Positions 36,937-46,115 of a DNA stretch of 64,000 nt are shown piece by piece. A program made the position numbers and the translations under genes. The notes beneath the pieces were generated by a model, which made no database searches, was not told the origin of the DNA, and saw only the letters and a list, made by a program, of their open reading frames with translations. This DNA is from Bacteroidales bacterium (lineage in GTDB: Bacteria; Bacteroidota; Bacteroidia; Bacteroidales; UBA6680). The stretch is from the NCBI GenBank assembly GCA_025210735.1, contig JAOARD010000044.1, forward strand, positions 42,479-106,478. Reading direction: 5' to 3'. Positions within the stretch are counted from its first letter, which is position 1; every line of letters starts with the position of its first letter.

Positions 36937-38051
36937 ATAATAAAGAAATAAGGCTTTCTAGATCTGTAATTGGGCAAGAAGAAATTGATGCCGTTACAGA
37001 TGTTTTGAAGAGACAATATTTAGGAATGGGACAGGATGTACAACTCTTTGAACAAGAGTTGTCTTCTTTTTTTAATAGAGAAGTTGTTTGTGTTAATACG
37101 GGAACAGCAGCGTTGCATCTTGCTTTACAGGCTATAGGATTAAAGGAAGGAGATGAGGTACTTGTACAATCTTTGACCTATGTGGCAACATATCAGGCTA
37201 TTTCTGCTACTGGAGCAACACCTGTATCCTGTGAGGTTGTTCCGGAGACTTGTACTATTGATTTAGTTGATGCAGAGAGGAAAATTACACCCAATACAAA
37301 AGCGATATTACCAGTTCACTATGCTGGAAATGTTGGTGATTTAAAAGGTGTGTATACATTGGCAAAAAAATACAATTTGAGAGTAATTGAGGATGCGGCA
37401 CATGCCTTTGGTACAACTTATAATAGTAAACTCATTGGAAGTTTTGGTGATATTTGTTGTATAAGTTTAGATGGAATAAAGAATATAACTTCAGGTGAAG
37501 GCGGTATAATTATAACCGATGATGAGACTGTGTTATCTAGAATTAAAGATGCAAGATTACTTGGTGTAGAGAAAGATACTGAGAATAGATTCAAAGGACA
37601 ACGAAGTTGGGATTTTGATGTTACACAGCAAGGATGGCGTTATCATATGAGTAATATAATGGCTGCGATAGGGCGTGTGCAACTAAAGAAATTCCCTAAA
37701 TTTAAAGAAAAAAGACAAGAGTTAGCTGCATTATATAAGAATTGCTTAAAAGATATTGAAGGAATAGAGCTTTTAGATATTGATTACAATTATGTTGTTC
37801 CTCATATATTTGTTATTAGAATTTTAGGAGGGAAAAGAGACATTGTAAAGACTAAGCTTGAAAATTTAGGTATTCCTACAGGGATTCATTATAAGCCGAA
37901 TCATTTGTTAACATATTTTAATGGAAAGAGTGAAAGATTGAAGGAAACAGAAACAGTGTATAATGAGTTATTAACTTTACCAATACATCCATGCATAGAG
38001 GAAAATGAAATAGAATTTATTATAAAAGGCATAAAAGATATTCTGAGATAA
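36927..38051 (+). CDS. DegT/DnrJ/EryC1/StrS aminotransferase of the CDP-sugar branch
   Basis: 374 residues from ATG 36927, which overlaps the rfbF stop by 10 bases; TTG 36906 is possible. The PLP lysine lies in SLDGIKNITSGEGG, with EDAAHAFGTTYN before it. It probably aminates the CDP-4-keto-6-deoxyhexose made by RfbF/RfbG and the cupin. No RfbH-type 3-dehydrase (E1) is present, so a 4-amino-4,6-dideoxy product is more likely than a 3,6-dideoxy sugar. Confidence 0.83.
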   Translation: MEINNKEIRLSRSVIGQEEIDAVTDVLKRQYLGMGQDVQLFEQELSSFFNREVVCVNTGTAALHLALQAIGLKEGDEVLVQSLTYVATYQAISATGATPVSCEVVPETCTIDLVDAERKITPNTKAILPVHYAGNVGDLKGVYTLAKKYNLRVIEDAAHAFGTTYNSKLIGSFGDICCISLDGIKNITSGEGGIIITDDETVLSRIKDARLLGVEKDTENRFKGQRSWDFDVTQQGWRYHMSNIMAAIGRVQLKKFPKFKEKRQELAALYKNCLKDIEGIELLDIDYNYVVPHIFVIRILGGKRDIVKTKLENLGIPTGIHYKPNHLLTYFNGKSERLKETETVYNELLTLPIHPCIEENEIEFIIKGIKDILR

Positions 38052-38053
38052 CT

Positions 38054-39193
38054 ATGTTGAGAAGATTATCAATAGAAGAGATTAAGTTTTTTTTGTTGAA
38101 ATTTATGTTTTACATAGCTCCATTTATTGGGGCTATTAATTATAGATTATCACCAGCTATCGCTTTCTTGGTTATGATATTACCAATATTTCTTGTTTCG
38201 GTTTTAGGATTAAAGCAAAGGCAGTTTGAGACAGTATCTCTTAAAAGTATTAGGTATATTTCTGTTGGTTTATTAGCAGTATCTCTTGTTAGGATTATGT
38301 ATAAAATAGTTAAGTATGATAATCCTGATTTTTATTATGAGCAGTTTTTTTTAACTACAATTATTTTCTTGTTTACTTTTCCGATAATTATAGATTTTAA
38401 GAAGTTTCTTTTGAAAAATATTCTAAATTATATTAAATATTGTTTTTATTTATTATCCTTTTATACTGTTTATGAATCTATTGTATTCTATATTTTTAGT
38501 AAGCCTGAACTTCAACTAATGTATAAACCGGAATTATGGTCTTATCAAGATAAAACATTTACATTACTTGGACAACCAAGTGTAACGGCAACATTATTGT
38601 GTTTTTTATTTCTTATTAACAGATACATGGTTGAACGAAGTTCTGTATTTATGTTAATATGTTTAGTAGGGGTTATATTAATTCTAGGAACAGGAACAGG
38701 ATTTCTATGTTTATTGATCGTTTTTTTAGTTTTTTTGTATCAAAATAAGCTAATTTTATATGTATCAGTTCCTATAATTTCGCTTATTTCAGTTGCTGTT
38801 TTTTTTAGTAACGTCATTTATAAAGTTAGTTTAAATTATTTTACGTATTTGTATGATTTATTTATTGAATTTATATCTGATTATATAAATCAAGTTACGT
38901 CTACTTGGGATTTGTTATTGGGAGTAAATCCAAAGTACGATGTGCCAATTGATTTAGGACCACTTTTCTTTATAGGAAATATAGGAATGATTTCGTTCAT
39001 ATTATACTCATTATTGTTATTGTATATTATTCTAAATGTTAAAAATGTTAATTTTAAACTTTCATTTATTGTACTTTTAATAGGTAACCTACATTATCCT
39101 GTAATGTTTTATCCTTTGAGTCATATATTAATAGCAAGTATTATTTATTTTTCCGCTGTTTGTAATAAAAAAAATACCATAATTAATGAATGA
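38054..39193 (+). CDS. Polytopic membrane protein, O-antigen polymerase/ligase-like
   Basis: 379 residues, about 10 membrane helices. A larger external loop (around residues 265-310, containing the LLGVNPKYDVPIDLGP segment) resembles the Wzy/WaaL periplasmic loop. It lies 2 bases after the aminotransferase and overlaps the following glycosyltransferase by 8 bases. I call it Wzy-like on topology and context only; the sequence has no unambiguous signature. Confidence 0.6.
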   Translation: MLRRLSIEEIKFFLLKFMFYIAPFIGAINYRLSPAIAFLVMILPIFLVSVLGLKQRQFETVSLKSIRYISVGLLAVSLVRIMYKIVKYDNPDFYYEQFFLTTIIFLFTFPIIIDFKKFLLKNILNYIKYCFYLLSFYTVYESIVFYIFSKPELQLMYKPELWSYQDKTFTLLGQPSVTATLLCFLFLINRYMVERSSVFMLICLVGVILILGTGTGFLCLLIVFLVFLYQNKLILYVSVPIISLISVAVFFSNVIYKVSLNYFTYLYDLFIEFISDYINQVTSTWDLLLGVNPKYDVPIDLGPLFFIGNIGMISFILYSLLLLYIILNVKNVNFKLSFIVLLIGNLHYPVMFYPLSHILIASIIYFSAVCNKKNTIINE

Positions 39194-40070
39194 ACCATTA
39201 GTTTCTGTTATAATGAATTGTTATAATGGAGAGAAATATCTTAAGGAGGCTGTTTATAGTGTTGTAAATCAAACGTATAAAAACTGGGAGGTTGTTTTTT
39301 TTGATAATGCCTCTGATGATGATAGTGTTAATATTGTTAAATCAATAAATGATGAGCGTATTAATGTTTTTGTAAACAACAATAATGTACCGTTAGGGGA
39401 GGCAAGAAATATCGCTATATCCAAAGCAAAAGGTGAGTATATTACTTTTTTAGATGTTGATGATATTTGGTTTCCAAATAAATTAGAGTCTCAAGTTTAT
39501 AATTTTCCTGAAGATTGTGTTGTTTCGTATTCTGATGGTTTTTATATTAACAATGAAGAAAAAACAAATTATAAGTTTAGCCATTATACAATGTTTAAAG
39601 CAATGCCTAAAGGGTGGGTATTTGGTGATTTGTTAGTTCAAGATTTTGTTAATTGGCAAACAGTTATGGTGCGTAGGATTATGTGCAATGATAAGTTCTA
39701 TTTTAGTACAGATTTTAGTTTTGCCGAGGATTATGACTTGTTACTACGATTATCTTTGTTAGGTTGTTTCCACTATGTAGATAAACCTTTAGTTTATTAC
39801 AGAGTACATCCAAATTCTATTACTCAAACGCGTTTTGATTTACGAGTAGATGAATTGAAAATGATCTATTATAGATTTGTTAATTTATCAGAAGTCAAAC
39901 AATATAGAAGACGATTTAACTTTCTTAAGGTTAATATCTTGTTTCAGGATATGAAAAAGAATTTAAAAGTAAAAAAAATAGGAAAAGCATTTATTTGTAT
40001 TTTGAAGATGTTTTTTGTCAAACCAGATATTCTTTTCCATATACATAGAAAAAAGAAATTACCATTTTAA
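39186..40070 (+). CDS. Family 2 glycosyltransferase
   Basis: 294 residues. The GT-A fold starts PLVSVIMNCYNGEKYLKEAV, and the metal motif is FLDVDDIW. A basic C-terminus with a hydrophobic stretch suggests peripheral attachment to the membrane. It transfers a sugar to the growing lipid-linked unit on the cytoplasmic face. Donor and linkage are unknown. Confidence 0.87.
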   Translation: MNEPLVSVIMNCYNGEKYLKEAVYSVVNQTYKNWEVVFFDNASDDDSVNIVKSINDERINVFVNNNNVPLGEARNIAISKAKGEYITFLDVDDIWFPNKLESQVYNFPEDCVVSYSDGFYINNEEKTNYKFSHYTMFKAMPKGWVFGDLLVQDFVNWQTVMVRRIMCNDKFYFSTDFSFAEDYDLLLRLSLLGCFHYVDKPLVYYRVHPNSITQTRFDLRVDELKMIYYRFVNLSEVKQYRRRFNFLKVNILFQDMKKNLKVKKIGKAFICILKMFFVKPDILFHIHRKKKLPF

Positions 40071-40085
40071 AGTATAATATTGTTT

Positions 40086-41222
40086 ATGAAAAGAAAAATA
40101 TTACATGTTATAAATATTTATTTTGCACTTCAATATATTGTTGGTGATCAATTTAAATATTTTGGTAAAAAAGGTTATGATATGCATGCAATATGTTCAG
40201 ATTCTAAATACTTGAAAGAGTATTCACACTCAATGAATTTTAAGTATAAACCTGTACCTGTTTTGAGGCAAATATCAATAATTCAAGATGTGAAGTCTAT
40301 TGTAAGTATTTGCAAATATATTAAAACAAATGAAATAGATATTGTTGTGGGACATACCCCAAAAGGAGCATTGTTATCAATGATTGCTGGATATTTAATG
40401 AGAACACCAAATAGAATATATTTCAGACATGGATTAGTTTTTGAGACCAGTAAAGGGTTAAAAAGAAACTTGTTGATTACAGTTGAGAGGATTACTTCTT
40501 TTTGTGCACGACAGATCGTTTGTGTTAGTCCTTCTGTTTATCAAAAGAGTTTAGAGTATAGGTTAAATAGAGAAAGCAAACAGTTGGTTTTAGGTAAAGG
40601 AACATGTACAGGGATAGATACAGATAATAAGTTTAATCCATTATTAATTAGTAGTAAAAAGAGAAATGATTTAAGGAACGAACTGGATATTACAGATAAA
40701 GACTTTGTATTGGCATACTGTGGACGTTTAGTTAAAGATAAAGGTATTGTTGAGTTGGTGGATGCATTTCTGGAATTAAATAGGAAAAACAGTAATTATA
40801 AACTATTGCTTGTTGGGATGTTTGAAGAGCGGGATGCATTACCAGAGAAGATAAAACAAGAGATATTAACTAACAAGTCAATTATATATACAGGATTTGT
40901 GAACGATGATATTCAATATTATTATTCATTGATGGATTTGTTTATATTCCCTTCGTATAGAGAAGGTTTTGGAATGGTCGTGTTAGAGGCTTCTGCAATG
41001 AATATACCTGTGATAGTATCAAAATCAACTGGGTGTATTGATTCTATTCAAGAAGGTGTGACGGGTGAATATACTGAAATAGATAAAGGAGATATTATGA
41101 AAACAGTTGAGTTTGTTATCAGCAATAGAGATATGAAGAAGTACGGGCTTAATGGGAGAGAGTTTGTCGTTAATAATTTCAAAGATGTTGATGTTTGGCA
41201 GGAAATTGAAAAAATGTATTAA
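40086..41222 (+). CDS. Family 4 glycosyltransferase
   Basis: 378 residues from ATG 40086 (TTG 40080 also in frame). The GT-B domain order includes VGHTPKGALLSMIAG, YCGRLVKDKGIVELV and the donor-binding EGFGMVVLEASAMNIPVI. It resembles the PglA/WbpT-like GT4 enzymes that extend a bacillosamine or other HexNAc primer, but the donor is not certain. It precedes a Wzy-like gene by 7 bases. Confidence 0.85.
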   Translation: MKRKILHVINIYFALQYIVGDQFKYFGKKGYDMHAICSDSKYLKEYSHSMNFKYKPVPVLRQISIIQDVKSIVSICKYIKTNEIDIVVGHTPKGALLSMIAGYLMRTPNRIYFRHGLVFETSKGLKRNLLITVERITSFCARQIVCVSPSVYQKSLEYRLNRESKQLVLGKGTCTGIDTDNKFNPLLISSKKRNDLRNELDITDKDFVLAYCGRLVKDKGIVELVDAFLELNRKNSNYKLLLVGMFEERDALPEKIKQEILTNKSIIYTGFVNDDIQYYYSLMDLFIFPSYREGFGMVVLEASAMNIPVIVSKSTGCIDSIQEGVTGEYTEIDKGDIMKTVEFVISNRDMKKYGLNGREFVVNNFKDVDVWQEIEKMY

Positions 41223-41229
41223 AAAGTAG

Positions 41230-42480
41230 TTGGTTTTGAAAAATTGGAATAAAACAATAATAAGATATGATATTGTATTTGTATCTTTTTTTATTCTATA
41301 TAATTTTGCTATTATTTTAGAAAAAAGATTCTTTACTGGATCTTGTACACATAAGGGAATCCTGATCCCTGAGTCATTATTTCTAAAAATAGTATTGTTA
41401 GGTGGAATTTCTTTAATAGGATTTTATATAGGGCTATATTTGTCAAATATTATTCTAAAAAAATGTAAAACTAAAAGAAAAATTGCGAATAAACCTTTGC
41501 TTGAGTACACAATCTGGATTTGCTTGATATTACCTATAATCCTGTTTTTGACGTTGTATAGAAAGCAGATGGGGCTATTAATAACTAATTATGATTCCAG
41601 TATGTATTGGATTTTTAATAATCCTGTATTTGCATATTCTAAAGAACTATTTCTTTTCTCATATTCAATAATAATATATTTATTAGTAAATGTAAAGAAG
41701 AAATTAATTTGGGGAATATTATTTACATTAATATTGCTGATTATTTCATTTGGAGTTGGTGATAAAGATATTATACTACTAGCAGGTATTCCTTGGATAC
41801 CAAAAATTAATACACTTCTGAAAAAAATTAAATTAAGAATAAATATAAAGAGAGTATTTGTTATTTTATTTATTGTAATAGTTATTCCATTATTAGGGTT
41901 TTTATTTTCTAATCTCACGAGAAATAATATACCCTTGGAGGAGCTAATAAAGGATATAAGAAATCAAGGGATATACAATGGGTTTGATAACAGTGGTCCT
42001 TTTTATAGTTTAATTGATAATTTATCTCAAGAAGATATTGATTTTAAATATGGCATAACATATATAAATGGTTCATTGTTTTGGATTCCTAAGTTTGTAT
42101 GGAAAGATAGACCAAAAAGTCTTTCTGAAGAATATGCTAAAAGAAGAATATCTGATTGGAAACCAGGGCAGGGTTTGGGTTATAATCTAATGAGTGAAGC
42201 GTATATTAATTTTGGATATTTAGGAGGATTTATACAGTATTTTTTGATAGCTTTTCTTTTAATATTTTTTAAGAGAATAACTTTTCTTGCTTTTAAAGAA
42301 GAGCCAAATAATATAATTCAAGGTATATTTTATGTTTGGCTTATTTATAACTTAATAACAATGCATAGAGGAGAATTTGTTTTACCTTCTGCATTTACCA
42401 GATATTTATTACCCTTGTTATTTGTGTATTATTCATTAATAATAATTAAGAAAACTTTTAGATTGTTAAAAAGTAATTAG
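41230..42480 (+). CDS. Wzy-like oligosaccharide repeat-unit polymerase, paralog 1
   Basis: 416 residues, about 10-11 membrane helices. There is no ATG near the N-terminus, so it must begin at TTG (41230 or 41236). The periplasmic loop carries FKYGITYINGSLFWIPK, DRPKSLSEEYA, DWKPGQGLGYN and AYINFGYLGGF. The same string of motifs in the same order occurs in the protein at 44814, so the two are paralogs. Likely polymerises undecaprenyl-linked repeat units at the outer face of the inner membrane. Confidence 0.78.
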   Translation: MVLKNWNKTIIRYDIVFVSFFILYNFAIILEKRFFTGSCTHKGILIPESLFLKIVLLGGISLIGFYIGLYLSNIILKKCKTKRKIANKPLLEYTIWICLILPIILFLTLYRKQMGLLITNYDSSMYWIFNNPVFAYSKELFLFSYSIIIYLLVNVKKKLIWGILFTLILLIISFGVGDKDIILLAGIPWIPKINTLLKKIKLRINIKRVFVILFIVIVIPLLGFLFSNLTRNNIPLEELIKDIRNQGIYNGFDNSGPFYSLIDNLSQEDIDFKYGITYINGSLFWIPKFVWKDRPKSLSEEYAKRRISDWKPGQGLGYNLMSEAYINFGYLGGFIQYFLIAFLLIFFKRITFLAFKEEPNNIIQGIFYVWLIYNLITMHRGEFVLPSAFTRYLLPLLFVYYSLIIIKKTFRLLKSN

Positions 42481-42521
42481 TAAATCAATTATAATTACTA
42501 ATTATATATAATAGAAAAAAT

Positions 42522-43505
42522 ATGAGTATTTATATTACATTATCAGTAGTTTTACTAATATCATTCATCCTAACTTACTTAGTAAGGAAAGCAGCAATAA
42601 AAAAATCGATTCTTGATATCCCTAATCATCGTAGTTCTCATAGTGTTCCGACTCCACGAGGAGGAGGGATTGCAATTATGATTGCATGGTATGTTGGCGT
42701 TATAACTCTTTATATAATGAAATATATAGAATTGAACCTATTTCTTGCGTTAGCGTCTGGTAGTTTCTTATCTGTAATAAGTATAATTGATGATATAAGG
42801 AATGTTAAACCTAAAGTTAGATTATTGTTTCAGGCTCTATCTGCTATAGGAGCTCTGTATTTTATTGGGTATATAAGACCGATTGATTTGTTTGTGTTTC
42901 AGATATCTTCACAGTACATACTATTTCCATTGTTTTTTATTGCAATTTTATGGTTTATAAATTTATTTAATTTCCTTGATGGTATTGATGGGCATATTGC
43001 AATTGCTGGAATTACTATACCACTGGGGCTCTATATATTTTCTGATTCGCAGGTATTGCTTATAATGGTAGCTGCTGTTTTAGGCTTCTTACCATGGAAC
43101 TGGCAAAGAGCAAAGATATTTATGGGAGATGTTGGTAGTACATTAATTGGATTTAATGTTGTTATACTATCTCTTTGGTTCAGAAACACAGCTAATGTGT
43201 CAATAATAGTAATTCTGGTGCTTTCATCATTGTATTGGTTTGATGCCACATTAACTTTGGTTAGACGATTCTTAAATAAAGAAAAACTAAGTGAAGCACA
43301 CAGAAAACACGCATATCAGAGAATAGTACAGTATGGTTTTAGTCATCAGAAGACAGTTATGTTTGCAATAATTATTAATATAATATTCTTTACTACTGTT
43401 TATATGCTAAAAGAAAACACCCATAATATATTTTTGCTAATTGGATGTTTGTTGATAAATATGGCTGTTCATGTTTACGTTGAAAAAAAGAAGAGGTTTG
43501 AGTAG
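42522..43505 (+). CDS. MraY/WecA-family undecaprenyl-phosphate GlcNAc(HexNAc)-1-phosphate transferase
   Basis: 327 residues with ~10 membrane helices. SHSVPTPRGGGIAI, the DDIRNVKPK catalytic Asp-Asp, FNFLDGIDGHI and FMGDVGSTLIGF are the family's cytoplasmic loops. It begins repeat-unit assembly by moving HexNAc-1-P from UDP to undecaprenyl phosphate. It is one of two initiating enzymes in the locus (the other at 51916) and directly precedes the second flippase. Confidence 0.9.
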   Translation: MSIYITLSVVLLISFILTYLVRKAAIKKSILDIPNHRSSHSVPTPRGGGIAIMIAWYVGVITLYIMKYIELNLFLALASGSFLSVISIIDDIRNVKPKVRLLFQALSAIGALYFIGYIRPIDLFVFQISSQYILFPLFFIAILWFINLFNFLDGIDGHIAIAGITIPLGLYIFSDSQVLLIMVAAVLGFLPWNWQRAKIFMGDVGSTLIGFNVVILSLWFRNTANVSIIVILVLSSLYWFDATLTLVRRFLNKEKLSEAHRKHAYQRIVQYGFSHQKTVMFAIIINIIFFTTVYMLKENTHNIFLLIGCLLINMAVHVYVEKKKRFE

Positions 43506-43551
43506 ACAAGACAGAAGTTTGTTTATTTTGACTGAATAAAAATTTAATGTT

Positions 43552-44817
43552 TTGATAAAAAAACTGATTAAGAATATTAGTCCGGAGCTATTTAAAAAGT
43601 ATTTGATAGTCTTCGGATTCTCTTTTTTGGGTGCTATTATTAATGTTTGGTTACTAAGGTTTATTTACCACTCAATTGGTGAAGAATCTATGCTACATTA
43701 TACCTATGCACGCAGAGTGGTTACATTTGCTTCAACTATTCTATTGTTAGGTCTTGGTGTAGCACTGCCTCGTTATATTGGCAGATCAGATTTTGATAAA
43801 AATAAAAGTAAACAGTTGCTGGCATCATCAATGTTGCCTGTTGTATTTATTACATCTGTTTGGTTTTTACTTAATACTATTTTTCCTGAGTTATTTACAT
43901 CGTTAATATGGGGTGAGTTAACAGAGAATACTGTTAAGCTAAACAGGGTTGTTACCTTGTATGTTATAGGACTAAATATGCATGGTGTAATTCATTCATA
44001 CTATAGAGGTAAGCAGAGTGTGTTTAGTGCAGGAATACTAGAGCTGTTTTCTTTAGCTTTAATACCTCTTTTTTCTGCAATAGGAGCAACAGACCTGATA
44101 GAACTTTACTATTTTATGGCTGTAGGAACATTGATATGTATGGGGGGATTATTAATTAAAATAATTAATAAGAACTCTTTTAATGAATTCAGTTCTAATA
44201 TCAAGCTACTTTTATCATATGGAATAAGACGAGTTCCTGGTGATATTGCATGGGCTGTTTTTGTAATACTGCCACCATATTTTGCAACTAAATTTATTGC
44301 AGTTGATTCCGGAGGTATTGTATCTTTAGGAATAACGTTTGTAAACCTCGCAGCTATAGCACCTACTGCAATCTCTTTTATTGCTCTATCAAGGAGTGCC
44401 AGTATGATAAAAACAGACAGACATAAACTAAAAAGAGAGTTTTCTACGTTAACAATAGGAATGCTTGCATATTCAGTTGCTTTAATCTTGTTTCTCAATG
44501 TATTTATGACATTTATAATTGAGATGTTTTTTGATAATAATATGTTGCCGCATGTATCTATAATAAAAAGAATAACTTGGGCAATAGGACCATTTGTTGT
44601 TTTTACACTTTTCAGGAGTTTGATAGATGCAGCATTTAAAAGACCATATATGTCATATTATAGTATAATATCTGTAATTATTTTTTGTTTGTATATGTTT
44701 TTAAATAGAGATGATATAAGTATTGAAAACATAGTTAATGGAATGAATTTATCATACTTTTGTTTGGCAGGTCTTTGTATTTATAGAGTTATTAGAATAT
44801 TCAGAGTGCAGTCATGA
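43552..44817 (+). CDS. Second Wzx-type flippase / MOP transporter
   Basis: 421 residues, ~12 membrane helices; FGFSFLGAIINVWLLRFI and LLLGLGVALPRYIGRSD fit the polysaccharide-transport (PST) clade. It appears to start at TTG 43552: the only nearby ATG (43547) is followed at once by TTT TGA. It overlaps the following polymerase by 4 bases. A six-G run lies near base 44142. It probably exports a different repeat unit from the flippase at 26411. Confidence 0.8.
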   Translation: MIKKLIKNISPELFKKYLIVFGFSFLGAIINVWLLRFIYHSIGEESMLHYTYARRVVTFASTILLLGLGVALPRYIGRSDFDKNKSKQLLASSMLPVVFITSVWFLLNTIFPELFTSLIWGELTENTVKLNRVVTLYVIGLNMHGVIHSYYRGKQSVFSAGILELFSLALIPLFSAIGATDLIELYYFMAVGTLICMGGLLIKIINKNSFNEFSSNIKLLLSYGIRRVPGDIAWAVFVILPPYFATKFIAVDSGGIVSLGITFVNLAAIAPTAISFIALSRSASMIKTDRHKLKREFSTLTIGMLAYSVALILFLNVFMTFIIEMFFDNNMLPHVSIIKRITWAIGPFVVFTLFRSLIDAAFKRPYMSYYSIISVIIFCLYMFLNRDDISIENIVNGMNLSYFCLAGLCIYRVIRIFRVQS

Positions 44818-46115
44818 TGTACATTATTTTTATTATTATTTTATTATTAGGAGGTCTGTTTTTATTTAAAACAGAGAGGAATCAAATAAATATTTTTCTG
44901 ATATTTTTTATATTTTGTTTTCTATATTCAGCATCAATACCTATAGAGAATTTAATATTTGAAGGTGCCGATTTAGATTATCCGTTTACTGCATCAACAG
45001 CTATATTTAAGAAATCTCTGTCATTGTTTTTTTTGGGTTTGTTAGGCTTTTTGTTAGGTACACATATATTTAAATTTAAACTTGATATACCACAAATTAC
45101 AAGAAACGCTGTAACAAAGTCTGGAGGCTACTCTGTATTATATCTTTTAATAATAACATTATTAGGTTTAGTAACAGTTTACTATAATGAGATTCTTATC
45201 TCATTTAAATCTTATGCCGGTAACTACATGATAACATATAGTAATCCGGTGTATGCATACCTGAAAGAGACATTGTTTTTTGCAGTATCTGTATTGATAA
45301 CATTGTTGTATCTCAGAAGAAAAAGGAACCCAATTATATTGGGTATAGTATTATCTTTAGTGCTTGCGTTTTTGGGTTTTAAAACAAACGATAAAGATCC
45401 AATGTTTTTGGCCGCAGTACCTTATCTTGTTTTGTTTTATCCACTGTATACAAGAGTAAAATTGAATAACAGATTGAAATCAATAATTGTATTTTTTTCA
45501 ATAGCAATACTTATTCCTTTATGTAGTTTGAGGTTTACATTATACAGAGGTGGCGATGAAACAGGTCTTATTACTTATATTAAAGAGCATGGAGTATATT
45601 CTAGATTCGATGCGCGCGGACCATATACAAGTTTAGGCATTGTTTTATCTGACGACGATATTGAGTTTAAATATGGTAAAACATACACGTCAGGATTTGT
45701 AAATTGGATTCCTCGTTTTATATGGAGTGGTAGGCCAACTAATCCTGCTGAAGTATTTGCAAAAGAGTATGTTAAAGATTGGAAGCCTGGTATGGGGTTA
45801 GGTTATAGTCCTTTAGCTGAAGCATATACTAACTTTGGTATATTAGGAGGATTTATCCATTTTCTGATTTACGGATTGTGTATTGGAGGAATATATAAAC
45901 TGACAAAATTTATATTCAGAGATGATAACATATATATGTTTTCGGTATTTTTTGTTTGGATGATGTATAATTTTGTCATGATGTTTAGAGGTCATTTTAA
46001 TCTGCCTTCGTCATACATAAGATATATTTTACCATTTCTTGTTGCATATCTGTTTATTGATAAATATCAAGTACATATAGTTGTATGGAAAAAAATAATG
46101 AAATTAAAAGGGTAG
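44814..46115 (+). CDS. Wzy-like repeat-unit polymerase, paralog 2
   Basis: 433 residues, ~11 membrane helices. The C-terminal third repeats the motif series of the protein at 41230: FKYGKTYTSGFVNWIP, SGRPTNPAEVFA, DWKPGMGLGYS, AYTNFGILGGFIH. It overlaps the flippase stop by 4 bases (ATGA type) and the next glycosyltransferase by 31 bases, so the three are probably translated together. It is the likely polymerase of the second glycan. Confidence 0.8.
   Translation: MMYIIFIIILLLGGLFLFKTERNQINIFLIFFIFCFLYSASIPIENLIFEGADLDYPFTASTAIFKKSLSLFFLGLLGFLLGTHIFKFKLDIPQITRNAVTKSGGYSVLYLLIITLLGLVTVYYNEILISFKSYAGNYMITYSNPVYAYLKETLFFAVSVLITLLYLRRKRNPIILGIVLSLVLAFLGFKTNDKDPMFLAAVPYLVLFYPLYTRVKLNNRLKSIIVFFSIAILIPLCSLRFTLYRGGDETGLITYIKEHGVYSRFDARGPYTSLGIVLSDDDIEFKYGKTYTSGFVNWIPRFIWSGRPTNPAEVFAKEYVKDWKPGMGLGYSPLAEAYTNFGILGGFIHFLIYGLCIGGIYKLTKFIFRDDNIYMFSVFFVWMMYNFVMMFRGHFNLPSSYIRYILPFLVAYLFIDKYQVHIVVWKKIMKLKG

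Noticed and set aside
44109..44498. 129-codon minus-strand frame inside the second flippase gene
   Set aside because: Opposite a clear membrane-protein gene; its composition is that expected from reverse-complementing hydrophobic codons.
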